Of a DNA stretch of 64,000 nt, positions 51,868-59,756 are shown in pieces (the first letter of the stretch is position 1; each line of letters starts with the position of its first letter). Source of the stretch: a bacterium (GTDB taxonomy: Bacteria; Zixibacteria; MSB-5A5; CAIYYT01). The DNA lies in the NCBI GenBank assembly GCA_016708315.1, contig JADJGC010000023.1, forward strand, positions 434,001 through 498,000, read 5' to 3'. The notes below the pieces were generated by a model. The model searched no databases, was not told where the DNA came from, and saw nothing but the letters and a program-made list of their open reading frames with translations. A program made the position numbers and the translations under genes.

Positions 51868-52902
51868 ATGCACTCTGAGCAATTCAAGTTCTGTGTTGAT
51901 ATTCTGCCGGCAGTATCGCGCACCTTTGCAATAAACATCCGCATCTTGAAAGGCGATCTGCACAAGTCGGTGCTGTGCGCCTATTTGTTCTGTCGCATTG
52001 TCGACACCGCGGAGGATTCGGAGCATCTTTCGTATGAGCAGAGAGCCGAGCTGCTGGAATCTTACAAGGAAATTTTCGCAAAGAGCACCTTTGACCCTGG
52101 AAGCATACGCGACTGGCTCACCAACTGGGGCGAACTGGATGCGACAGTTGCTGAGTACAGGCTAATTGCAAATCTGCAGACTGTTGTCGAAGTGTTTACA
52201 CAACTCCCGGCACCTGTCCGTTTGATTGTGCAGGCCTGCGTAGTCGAAATGGCTGACGGTATGAGCGCAACGGTAACGCGGAAACACCAGCTTGGCGAAA
52301 AGCTGTTCACGCTTGCGAATATGGCGGATTTGGAAAACTACTGCCACTATGTCGCCGGGACTGTGGGCAAGATGCTGACCGACCTGTTTGTTTTCTACTT
52401 GCCGGAGTTCCCTGCTAATCATGCTGAGAAGCTGCGAACATTGGGGCCGGCGTTTGCTCTGGGTCTGCAGATGACCAATATTATCAAGGATTGCCACAGC
52501 GATTATCTGCGAGGCTGGTGTTATCTGCCGGCGGACTTGATGTTATCGCACGGCGTTGAGCCAAGCGACTTTTTCAAACCTGCTTTTCGCCGGCCGGCGC
52601 AAAGTACGCTCAATGATTTGATTAAGAAGACCGCCGGGTGTCTTGATGATGCATTCGAGTACACGCTTACTATTCCTTCGTCTCAGCCGCGACTGCGTCT
52701 ATTCAATTTGTTATCGCTTTTCTTTGCGATTCGAACGCTTCGTCTTGCCTGGGACAATCCGGCTTTGCTCAACGGCAAGGTTCGGGTCAAGATATCACGA
52801 TTTGAAGTTTATTCGATAATGGCACAGACATCAATCTGCGTTCGATCGGACACACTATTGCGCAAGCTCTATGAGCGCACCGCGAAAATGATCCCAAGGT
52901 AG
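51868..52902 (+). CDS. Squalene/phytoene synthase family prenyltransferase
   Basis: 344 residues from ATG 51868; no clear ribosome site. Upstream in-frame codons overlap the divergent deacylase gene and lack family resemblance. Two Asp-rich motifs that bind Mg-diphosphate are present: DTAED at Asp46-Asp50 (RIVDTAEDSEHLSYEQR), and NIIKDCHSD with Asp208 and Asp212. The N-terminal VSRTFAINIRILKGDL and the FTLANMADLENYCHYVAGTVG block are closer to squalene synthase than to phytoene synthase. Members join two prenyl diphosphates head to head. No downstream cyclase or other hopanoid or carotenoid genes are in the window. The product (squalene, dehydrosqualene or another C30/C40 lipid) is not determined. 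Confidence 0.88.
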   Translation: MHSEQFKFCVDILPAVSRTFAINIRILKGDLHKSVLCAYLFCRIVDTAEDSEHLSYEQRAELLESYKEIFAKSTFDPGSIRDWLTNWGELDATVAEYRLIANLQTVVEVFTQLPAPVRLIVQACVVEMADGMSATVTRKHQLGEKLFTLANMADLENYCHYVAGTVGKMLTDLFVFYLPEFPANHAEKLRTLGPAFALGLQMTNIIKDCHSDYLRGWCYLPADLMLSHGVEPSDFFKPAFRRPAQSTLNDLIKKTAGCLDDAFEYTLTIPSSQPRLRLFNLLSLFFAIRTLRLAWDNPALLNGKVRVKISRFEVYSIMAQTSICVRSDTLLRKLYERTAKMIPR

Positions 52903-52987
52903 CGCAAGGCCTTGAGGTAAATGGTCCCAGCCGAAAAAAGTTCGCTCAAAACTCAACAATGGCGAGAAATTTCGTCGTAGAAATGAC

Positions 52988-53686
52988 GTGAATAGTCAAT
53001 TCATCTCACGACTGAACTACCTCATTGATGACTATGACCTGCTTCGGCATCCATTCTATGTTCGCTGGAATCGCGGCGAACTGACCGAATCTGAACTGCA
53101 GATCTACACCAAAGAGTACTTCCTGTTCGTCAAAGCCATTCCGACTTATGTCAGCGCGATACATTCCAATTGCAAGGAACATTCGCTACGTCTCTCAATT
53201 CTCGAAAATCTGGTTGAAGAAGAAACCGGCGGCGACGGGTTGATTCCGCACGAGGAACTGTGGGTGTGGTTTGCACGTGGGGTGGGAGTTGATCGCGAGG
53301 AACTCTACTCCAATTGCGGCGCAGTGGGGACACGCAAGCTGCTGTTGACGTATCGGAATCTTTGCAGTTCTTCGAATTGTGCAGTCGGGGCGGCGGCAAT
53401 GTACGCTTACGAATCGCGCATTCCGGAGATTGCCGAGTCAAAGATGGAAGGTCTCCAGCAACACTACAATGTCAGTGACGAGGAGACATTGAGGTTCTTC
53501 CGCGAGCACATGGTTGCCGATATCGAGCACTCAAAAACGTGGGCACAACTTATCTCACAAATGGCAACTACCGAGGAAATTCAAACGCAAATCGAAGAAG
53601 CGGTTTCAAAGGCCGCCCGTTCTCTCTGGCGGATGCTTGACGGCGTCTGCGAACAATGCGGAATCCCTGTAAAAAACGAAGCCTAA
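52988..53686 (+). CDS. CADD/TenA-PqqC-like haem-oxygenase-fold enzyme
   Basis: 232 residues from GTG 52988; no ATG is available in frame nearby and the ribosome site is weak. The protein is all-helical with metal-ligand-type motifs: LIDDYDLLRHPFYVRWNRGE, YTKEYFLFVKAIPTYVSAIH, LENLVEEETGG and HEELWVWFARGVGV, AMYAYESRIPEIAESKMEGL, and FFREHMVADIEHSKTW. The Glu and His residues match the di-iron site of the CADD family. Chlamydial CADD makes p-aminobenzoate from a Tyr of its own chain. Other relatives act in thiamin or PQQ biosynthesis. Which of these applies is unresolved. It follows the squalene-synthase-like gene by 85 bases on the same strand. Confidence 0.8.
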   Translation: MNSQFISRLNYLIDDYDLLRHPFYVRWNRGELTESELQIYTKEYFLFVKAIPTYVSAIHSNCKEHSLRLSILENLVEEETGGDGLIPHEELWVWFARGVGVDREELYSNCGAVGTRKLLLTYRNLCSSSNCAVGAAAMYAYESRIPEIAESKMEGLQQHYNVSDEETLRFFREHMVADIEHSKTWAQLISQMATTEEIQTQIEEAVSKAARSLWRMLDGVCEQCGIPVKNEA

Positions 53687-53730
53687 AGTAAACGGCCTCG
53701 ATCCCTCACCAACAGTCTTAACGAGTAGTC

Positions 53731-53760
53731 AAAAAAAATGAGGTGTGCTTACGCACACCC
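53731..53760 (-). terminator. Terminator of the TSP3/dockerin gene
   Basis: On the minus strand GGTGTGC, loop GTAA, GCACACC is followed by TCATTTTTTTT. A classic rho-independent terminator 28 bases after the stop of the gene ending at 53788. Confidence 0.88.
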
Positions 53761-53787
53761 CATCGTGAAGCGAATTCGCGGATCGAA

Positions 53788-55944
53788 CTACGGACAAAGC
53801 AGAATGTAAACTGCACAATTGCAGGGTGCAGGTCCGCCCGAGAAGATGTAATTGATCAGATACACTGCATCCGAGATTGACTCTACACAATCGCAATTTG
53901 CGTCGCCATTGCAAGGCGCCGGTCCACCGCTGAAAATGTAGGCGATCATAAAGACTGCGTCAGAAATGGTTAGGACTCCGTTTCCATCGGCATCGCCGGG
54001 AATGCATGGACATGAGGGAGTATCACAGGCATCACCAATGCCGTCTCCATCGGTGTCTGTCTGAGCCGGATTGGGAATGGTCAGGCAATTGTCGCACGAA
54101 TCGCCAACGGCATCGACGTCGATATCCTCCTGAAGCGGGTTATTGTCTGCGATACAATTGTCACAGACATCCCCAAATGGATCACCGTCACCGTTTGCCT
54201 GACCCGGATTAGGAATGCCGGCGCAGTTGTCGCAAGCATCGCCGACACCGTCGCCATCCAGATCTCCCTGGCCGGGATTATTGACAAGCGGGCAATTGTC
54301 GCAGACGTCTCCCAAGCCATCGCTGTCAACATCGGACTGCCCCGGATTGGGAATCAGCATGCAATTGTCACAGACATCCCCAACACCGTCGAGATCCACG
54401 TCAGATTGTCCGGGATTTGGTACGGTCGGGCAGTTGTCGGTGAGATCCGGTATGCCATCGCCATCAAGGTCCGGCGCGCAATTCGGTACAGCTTCGAAGA
54501 GAATGTCTTGATCGGCGCCAGAGAAGCGCTCATCGTTCCAGATAGAGCTGAACTTGTTCAGGACATTGAAGTCTGAACCAAGGTAGTGGCCGATATACAT
54601 CGGCGCAGGCGGCAAGGGGAAGGTCGATGCCGGGGCCGATGGCGGAATGTCGGAAAGGATGCAGTCAGTCCAGGTTACACCACAGTCGACAGAAGTTGAT
54701 ACCCATGTCTGCTTCCTGACATTGCCCGGATCGTTTCGCCGATCATAGTACACGACTCTGATTTCACCAGTGACGGGATGCACTGACATACTTGGCGCCC
54801 ACTGGTCGAGACCATTGCCGGGGATGTCTTGGTTGACGCGAATAATCCCACCCCATGTTCCTGGTGCACCGGTCGGGCTTGATGAGAAGAATATATCGAC
54901 GTCACCAAGGACGGTCGAAGTGAACGCGGCGAATACAGTACCAGGGCAAGGACTTCCTGCCGGAGCAGTACCGATTGAAATGCCGTTTGATGCGGCAATA
55001 CCAGGAATGAGAACCGGCGGTGTCGGAGGAGTTGGAGCAATGGCTGCGACCGGTCCAAATGGTGCTCCCAATGCGGGTGATGATGTAATAAATGCAATCG
55101 TGCCATCCGTCCAAGCCACATAGACACCGCCCGGAGGGACCATGACGTTTCCGGGAGGGCCCATGATTGCGACAGAAGGACGATTAGATGCCATTGAGTT
55201 ACCGAACACTGCTCCTCCACCAATTGCGACTGGAGGACTGAAAGCGGGATAAATCGGGGCCGGACCTGCTGCGGTGCGAGAATAGGCGTATTGGATCGTA
55301 AAGCCATCTCCGGCGGGATCATCGAATGGATTGCCGTTGCCATCGGCATCGACACCATTAGTGTTTAGATATTCAACCCAGGCAGAATGAACCGTTCCGA
55401 CATTGACAAGGGGATTTCCGGCGATGTCATCGACGGCGACATCAGGATAATCGAACCAGCTCATACCCGGAACGTTAAGCGCGGAGACTGCGACTCCCGG
55501 GGCAAACGCCGCACCGCCTCCAGGCGATGCGTGCGCGAGGATCTGGTTACCTGCCAGCCATGGTCCGGCCGGACCATAGGCAGCGCCGACGGCAAAGAAC
55601 GGTCCGCCGGGATGGGCGGAAATTGCCGGATTCCATTCAAATGCGAATGGCGCTGTTGGAGGGATAACTGCCGGCGCCCATACAGCTCCGGCGGTGGCTG
55701 AGAATCCCCAACCGATTAGTGACGCCCCAAAGCCGGGGGGTGGGAACTCTGTCCATACGGAGTATAGTTCTGCGGGCGTCATCTCGCTATTTGCGACCTC
55801 GGAGTTGTCTTGTTCGGAGAAGGGTGGGCTGGCGTTTACCGGCGTGTTCGGCGCCGCCAACGCCGCGCTGCTAAAAATGCCAAACAGCATCAAGAGCACG
55901 ACGAGAATTCTCCCCCTGGATCGACTGGGGTTTGATCCGGTCAT
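53788..55944 (-). CDS. Secreted beta-propeller-like protein with TSP3 repeats and dockerin tail
   Basis: 718 residues from ATG 55944, with AGGAGG 5 bases upstream and an immediate signal peptide (ILVVLLMLFGIFSSAALAA). Residues 60-480 are Pro/Gly/Ala-rich with repeated beta motifs of sialidase/BNR type (VYVAWTDGTIAFITSSP, VFAAFTSTVLGDVDIFFSSSP, WAPSMSVHPVTGEIRVVYYDR, YIGHYLGSDFNVLN). This is likely a propeller without clear catalytic residues. Six thrombospondin type-3-like repeats follow (about 490-640), then paired dockerin-like repeats: ISDAVFMIAYIFSGGPAP and ISDAVYLINYIFSGGPAP. They end in an unusual hydrophobic tail, CNCAVYILLCP. Its architecture partners it with the two M43 proteases upstream. 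Confidence 0.88.
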   Translation of the reverse strand: MTGSNPSRSRGRILVVLLMLFGIFSSAALAAPNTPVNASPPFSEQDNSEVANSEMTPAELYSVWTEFPPPGFGASLIGWGFSATAGAVWAPAVIPPTAPFAFEWNPAISAHPGGPFFAVGAAYGPAGPWLAGNQILAHASPGGGAAFAPGVAVSALNVPGMSWFDYPDVAVDDIAGNPLVNVGTVHSAWVEYLNTNGVDADGNGNPFDDPAGDGFTIQYAYSRTAAGPAPIYPAFSPPVAIGGGAVFGNSMASNRPSVAIMGPPGNVMVPPGGVYVAWTDGTIAFITSSPALGAPFGPVAAIAPTPPTPPVLIPGIAASNGISIGTAPAGSPCPGTVFAAFTSTVLGDVDIFFSSSPTGAPGTWGGIIRVNQDIPGNGLDQWAPSMSVHPVTGEIRVVYYDRRNDPGNVRKQTWVSTSVDCGVTWTDCILSDIPPSAPASTFPLPPAPMYIGHYLGSDFNVLNKFSSIWNDERFSGADQDILFEAVPNCAPDLDGDGIPDLTDNCPTVPNPGQSDVDLDGVGDVCDNCMLIPNPGQSDVDSDGLGDVCDNCPLVNNPGQGDLDGDGVGDACDNCAGIPNPGQANGDGDPFGDVCDNCIADNNPLQEDIDVDAVGDSCDNCLTIPNPAQTDTDGDGIGDACDTPSCPCIPGDADGNGVLTISDAVFMIAYIFSGGPAPCNGDANCDCVESISDAVYLINYIFSGGPAPCNCAVYILLCP
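54020..54480 (-). repeat. Thrombospondin type-3-like coding tandem repeats
   Basis: Six units of about 23 codons (roughly 69-72 bp) inside the 53788 gene, such as DVDLDGVGDVCDNC, DVDSDGLGDVCDNC and DLDGDGVGDACDNC. The DNA itself is repetitive enough to look like a tandem array. Confidence 0.85.
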
Positions 55945-56241
55945 CTGTTCCTCCTGGAATGTGTATGAGAGGTGATCGAACTTCGTAAAGAGCACACTTG
56001 AATTCATAACCGGAGTCAAAGTGCCTGCCTGAAGACACAAACGAGCATGCGACAACGCGCGACGTCGACGCCAGAAATGAACGTTTACTCTGTAGAAATT
56101 GAATCGTTGTACCGTAGACAATATAGCTCTACTACTCGTCTTTTGTCAAGTCAAAACTGACGGGAGCGAGAACGCTCCGTCCGCCGAGCGTTGTGTACCT
56201 TTTAGGTTGACTTGCCGGCGCAGACTCCGATAATTGTTCGC
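55945..56241. other. Divergent intergenic region
   Basis: About 297 bases between the minus-strand TSP3/dockerin gene and the plus-strand Wzi-like gene. I note CGGGAGCGAGAACGCTCCGTCCG near 56160-56182 as an imperfect hairpin. No promoter is clear enough to name. Confidence 0.35.
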
Positions 56242-57753
56242 ATGCACCGGATCATCCTTGCCATTGCCTTAGTTATTCTGCCGACTTTTTGCGCTACAAG
56301 CGCCGCCGCGAGTCGCTATCGAATTGAATCTACTGACCGAATTCTCAATCGTTACTGGGAAGAACTGGCGTTATTGCAGTCGGGGCAGTCGCTCTATTCC
56401 GATGTCTTGCCGCACCTTACGTCGCCGACTTCCGGCACGGAAACATCCGACAATGTAGTTGGAAAGCTGCTGAATGAGAGGATCGCGGCATACGACGACA
56501 AGACAAACTTTCAGCTAGATAACTGGGGTCTGTTCAAAAGCAACGGCGACAACTCGTTGCAGTTGATCACACGCTTCATGCCATATCTCGAGCACATCTC
56601 CTCTGCTGATACTTTGCCCGTCCATCGCGTCGGTTTGACCAGCGAGGCGTGGATTATGCCCTCGGAACATGTGCAGATTCACCTGCGGATGCGTCTGGAA
56701 AACCACGGAGAATTGTACTCGCAGTTTAATGGCAGGGTTTGGGACGAGAAGATCACGGGCTGGCTGGATCATGGCGCAGTTTACTACTACAACAAGGGTT
56801 TCTTCGGTTCGATTGGGCGATCATCGATGATTTGGGGACCAGAACAGCGGGATGCATTGTTGCTGTCCGACAACGCTCCGCAATTGGATCGGATTTGGCT
56901 CGGCTATGAGCATCGTGCCATTCGTTTCGACTATTTCATTAGCCGGCTGGATGATGTCAAATACAACGATTCGACTTTGGTGCGGTACATGTCGGCGCAT
57001 CGACTGTCATTCCGCAAGCAAAATGCATTTGAACTTGGACTCTCGGAAGTGGCGCTATTCGGTGGATATGGACGACCCGTCGATTGGCGATACATCAACC
57101 CGTTTGTCCCCTACTATTGGGAGCAATGGAATCGCGGGAGCGATGACAATATTTTGTTCGGGCTTGATTTTGCGATATACTGGCCGCATCAATGTCGAAT
57201 CTTCGGCGAGCTGTTGATTGATGATTTCCAGATCGATCTCAAGTCTGAGCCGCATCAGGTAGGCTACAAACTGGGAATTGACATGATGGAACCGCTCGGA
57301 CTGAATCGGGTCTTTACTAAAGCGAGTTACACCCGAGTTAACACAACGGTGTACGGACAGAATCAGCCGCAGAATCTCTACCTGTACTACAACAAGCCGA
57401 TAGGATACTTCGGCGGCAACGACCAGGATCGCTTTCTGGCAATGGCGCGATACCACGCTAGCCGGGCACTTGATCTTGAGTTGGAATTTCAGTTCAACCG
57501 GCGCGGCGAAGGCCGAATTGAGAAGCACGATCGGTCCGGTGTTCCGTTTGAGGAGAAGTTCCCGATTGGCATCGTGGAGAAATCGCCATCGGTGCAGGCG
57601 ACAGCACTTTGGTTCAGTCGAAATCTGATCGAAGCACGGTTATCTGCCCGGTACAGCTATTTCGACAATTACAAACACGTCTGCGGCGACAACCACAGCC
57701 GCATCGATCTGAATCTCTTTTTTGCCTACAATATTCAAGGTCTAATCGATTAG
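56242..57753 (+). CDS. Wzi-like capsule-assembly outer-membrane barrel
   Basis: 503 residues from ATG 56242, which begins the signal peptide (IILAIALVILPTFCATSAAA) directly. An earlier in-frame codon at 56212 is possible. The Caps_assemb_Wzi pattern is visible: an N-terminal helix region, GFFGSIGRSSMIWGPEQRDALLLS, LDRIWLGYEHRAIRFDYFIS, FGGYGRPVDWRYINPFVPYY and ILFGLDFAIYWPHQCRIFGE, then paired beta strands to a barrel-type end (FFAYNIQGLI). Wzi in E. coli is a surface lectin that anchors capsular polysaccharide. It therefore matches the glycan flippase locus at 33-38 kb by theme, although it is 18 kb away. ispE begins 3 bases after its stop, so the two are probably co-transcribed. Confidence 0.85.
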   Translation: MHRIILAIALVILPTFCATSAAASRYRIESTDRILNRYWEELALLQSGQSLYSDVLPHLTSPTSGTETSDNVVGKLLNERIAAYDDKTNFQLDNWGLFKSNGDNSLQLITRFMPYLEHISSADTLPVHRVGLTSEAWIMPSEHVQIHLRMRLENHGELYSQFNGRVWDEKITGWLDHGAVYYYNKGFFGSIGRSSMIWGPEQRDALLLSDNAPQLDRIWLGYEHRAIRFDYFISRLDDVKYNDSTLVRYMSAHRLSFRKQNAFELGLSEVALFGGYGRPVDWRYINPFVPYYWEQWNRGSDDNILFGLDFAIYWPHQCRIFGELLIDDFQIDLKSEPHQVGYKLGIDMMEPLGLNRVFTKASYTRVNTTVYGQNQPQNLYLYYNKPIGYFGGNDQDRFLAMARYHASRALDLELEFQFNRRGEGRIEKHDRSGVPFEEKFPIGIVEKSPSVQATALWFSRNLIEARLSARYSYFDNYKHVCGDNHSRIDLNLFFAYNIQGLID

Positions 57754-57755
57754 TC

Positions 57756-58622
57756 ATGCTGCGCACGGTGACGATTCTTGCACCCGCGAAAATTAATCTG
57801 TTCCTGCAGATCCTGGGTAAGCGACCGGATGGATTTCACGAGATCTATTCTCTGATGCAAGCGGTCGACCTTTATGATTCGGTTACTGTTTCGAAGACGA
57901 CCTCGGGCATAACGCTGACCTGCAGTGAGTCCCATATTCCAGCAGACTCCACGAATCTGACCTGGCGTGCGGCCAAGTTGATGTTCGACAAGACTGGCAT
58001 CAGCGGCGGCGTGGATATTAATCTGATCAAGCGGATTCCTGTCGGCGCCGGTCTTGGCGGCGGGAGTTCCGATGCCGCGGCAGTGATGAAGGCGTTTAAC
58101 CAATTGTTCGAACTTGAACTTCCACTGGCACAACTGGCTGAGTGGAGTGCAGAGCTGGGCTCGGATATTCCCTTTTTCTTCTCCTCAGGGTCGGCTTTGG
58201 TATCGGGTCGAGGCGAGATTGTGGCTCCAGAAGACCTCTTTCTAGGCTATTTTGTGCTTCTGATCGTCCCTGATTACGCAATTTCTACGAAAGATGCATA
58301 TCAAGGTCTAAGAATCTTCTTGACAAACTTTTCCACAAAAGCCGATATTAATCTCAAGAATTTAGGCGCAGATTATTTTAAAACGCTGGACCGAGTCGGC
58401 AACGACTTCCAAGCGATGGTTGTGCAACAGCACCCGGAGATGGAAGTTTGCATGGAGGTACTGCGAAGGGGTGGCGCCGGTTACGTTGCTCTTTCGGGCA
58501 GCGGCTCTGCCTTTTATGGGCTATTTGAGCGGCAACCCGACAGTGAGTTAATGACAACTGTTTCCAGTCAATTCGGCTGGCAGGTATACAGTCTCTCGCC
58601 TGTGAGGTTGACTCAAAAATAG
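57756..58622 (+). CDS. ispE: 4-diphosphocytidyl-2-C-methyl-D-erythritol kinase
   Basis: 288 residues from ATG 57756, 3 bases after the Wzi-like stop. GHMP kinase of the non-mevalonate isoprenoid pathway: the phosphate loop is PVGAGLGGGSSDAAAVMKAF, the N-terminal substrate block is APAKINLFLQILGKRPDGFHE, and the C-terminal GHMP motif is GGAGYVALSGSGSAFYGLF. It phosphorylates CDP-methylerythritol. spoVG lies 35 bases downstream; the ispE-spoVG arrangement is conserved in many bacteria. The isoprenoid product would feed enzymes such as the squalene-synthase-like one at 51868 and polyprenyl carriers used by the glycan flippase. Confidence 0.97.
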   Translation: MLRTVTILAPAKINLFLQILGKRPDGFHEIYSLMQAVDLYDSVTVSKTTSGITLTCSESHIPADSTNLTWRAAKLMFDKTGISGGVDINLIKRIPVGAGLGGGSSDAAAVMKAFNQLFELELPLAQLAEWSAELGSDIPFFFSSGSALVSGRGEIVAPEDLFLGYFVLLIVPDYAISTKDAYQGLRIFLTNFSTKADINLKNLGADYFKTLDRVGNDFQAMVVQQHPEMEVCMEVLRRGGAGYVALSGSGSAFYGLFERQPDSELMTTVSSQFGWQVYSLSPVRLTQK

Positions 58623-58656
58623 GGACAACAGACGGTAATGCTTTGGGAGGTAGGAC

Positions 58657-58941
58657 ATGGAGATCACTGACATTCGGGTAACTCTCAAGAACGAGGACAA
58701 GCTGAAAGCCTTTGTCAACATCACATTCGATAATCAATTTGTGGTGCGCGGATTGAAGGTCATCAACGGCAAAACAGGCTACTTTGTCAGCATGCCTTCG
58801 CGCAAGCGTCCGGATGGGACCCATCAGGACATTGCGCATCCAGTCAACAACGAAGCCCGTCGGTTGATTGAGGATCGTGTTCTCGCAGCGTATGAGAAAG
58901 AACTCGCCGAGACCGGTGCGGTAGCGACCTCAGAAGGTTAG
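58657..58941 (+). CDS. spoVG: SpoVG family DNA/RNA-binding regulator
   Basis: 94 residues with a strong site (GGGAGG) before ATG 58657. Matches SpoVG from end to end: MEITDIRVTLKNEDKLKAFV, NITFDNQFVVRGLKVINGK, GYFVSMPSRKRPDGTHQDIA and HPVNNEARRLIEDRVLAAYE. SpoVG is a small nucleic-acid-binding protein that affects sporulation, cell division and virulence factor expression in Gram-positive bacteria. It is also present in non-sporulating lineages. It sits after ispE as in many genomes, and ends at an overlapping terminator/tRNA promoter. Confidence 0.97.
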   Translation: MEITDIRVTLKNEDKLKAFVNITFDNQFVVRGLKVINGKTGYFVSMPSRKRPDGTHQDIAHPVNNEARRLIEDRVLAAYEKELAETGAVATSEG

Positions 58942-58978
58942 TATCGGTTCCGGAGCAGCCGAACAAATTTCGAAATTG

Positions 58979-59017
58979 AGCGGCTAAGAGTCATTGACTC
59001 TTAGCCGCTAACTTTTT
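58979..59017 (+). terminator. Terminator of ispE-spoVG, overlapping the tRNA-Gln promoter
   Basis: AGCGGCTAAGAGTCA and its exact complement TGACTCTTAGCCGCT (58995-59009) form a long hairpin with a tiny loop, followed by AACTTTTT. The 3' arm contains the -35 box of the following tRNA promoter. Confidence 0.85.
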
Positions 59018-59022
59018 ATAAT
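58994..59022 (+). promoter_or_regulatory. Promoter of tRNA-Gln, embedded in the upstream terminator
   Basis: TTGACT (58994-58999), a 17-base spacer and a perfect TATAAT (59017-59022). The -10 follows directly from the terminator T-run. The tRNA starts 12 bases downstream. Confidence 0.75.
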
Positions 59023-59033
59023 GCCCCTGCAAT

Positions 59034-59105
59034 AGGGGTGTCGACAAGTGGTAAGTCAGCAGATTTTGGTTCTGCCATTCCCAGGTTCGAATCCTGGCAC
59101 CCCTG
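59034..59105 (+). tRNA. tRNA-Gln (TTG)
   Basis: 72-nt tRNA. Acceptor stem AGGGGTG paired with CACCCCT, discriminator G. D-arm region TCGACAAGTGGTAAGTC. The anticodon stem GCAGA/TCTGC encloses TTTTGGT, giving anticodon TTG. T-arm CCAGGTTCGAATCCTGG. CCA is not encoded. Confidence 0.95.
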
Positions 59106-59116
59106 TTTAGAAATTC

Positions 59117-59150
59117 AAACCCGCCCGGTAACTTGACTGGGCGGGTTTGT
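59117..59150 (+). terminator. Terminator of tRNA-Gln
   Basis: AAACCCGCCC (59117-59126), a 12-base loop and GGGCGGGTTT (59139-59148), then GTT. A 10-bp stem shortly after the tRNA. Confidence 0.75.
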
Positions 59151-59198
59151 TATTGGCTCCCGAAGTTGTTCCGTGACGGCGAATTTGATTAGAGCGGG

Positions 59199-59528
59199 TT
59201 ACTCCTCGCTCTCTTTCATTTTGCGGGCAATCTCCATTAAATGATTGTCGGGGATTGCTGTCCAAGTCTCAACCTGGAAAGCGCCGCTGGCGGAGCCGAT
59301 CATGGCGATTTTTGCGGCGGTGTGCTCATCGGGGGCTTCATAGATATCCATAAAGTCGTAGCCGCCGAGTAAGGCGTAATGGGCGACGAAGTTTGCTTCG
59401 GGAACCAATTCCTTGGCTTTATCAACCCAAGCACGTCCGATTTTCTCGCCATCACGCATCCGCGAGGCGACTTCAATGAGGCTGGGACCCTGCAGACGCA
59501 GCCTGCTCATCAATACATAGGTCTTCAT
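59199..59528 (-). CDS. GYD domain protein
   Basis: 109 residues; GGAG 7 bases before ATG 59528. GYD domain pattern: TYVLMSRLRLQGPSLIEVAS, KIGRAWVDKAKELVPEANFV, then the name-giving GGYDFMDIYEAPDEHTAAKI and QVETWTAIP. It has the ferredoxin-like dimeric alpha/beta-barrel layout. The family is widespread with no settled role. Its closest neighbours are tRNA-Gln (opposite strand) and the PNGase F-like gene. Confidence 0.9.
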   Translation of the reverse strand: MKTYVLMSRLRLQGPSLIEVASRMRDGEKIGRAWVDKAKELVPEANFVAHYALLGGYDFMDIYEAPDEHTAAKIAMIGSASGAFQVETWTAIPDNHLMEIARKMKESEE

Positions 59529-59756
59529 GGTACACTCCGGTGATGAATGGTTTAGCTTTTCATGTTCGCCATAACTCTATCGAACAGCGGCTCCATGCCG
59601 CAGAATTGGCCAAGCACAGGGTGAAGTACCCTGCCACCGAAGCCGCCCATTTTTGCTGTTTCGACTATGAAAGTCGCTCCTTAAGTCCAGTTATAATATA
59701 TGCAGAAAGTGGAGAATTGTTACTCTTTTTTTTGGTCGGTACTGAAAAATGAACGA

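Noticed and set aside
54020..54480. Regular repeats resembling a CRISPR or tandem DNA array
   Set aside because: The units are in frame and encode thrombospondin type-3 calcium motifs; there are no unique spacers between identical repeats.
59540..59752. 70-codon plus-strand frame between GYD and PNGase F-like genes
   Set aside because: No ribosome site, composition unlike the neighbours, and it lies in the gap between two minus-strand genes where leader sequence is expected.
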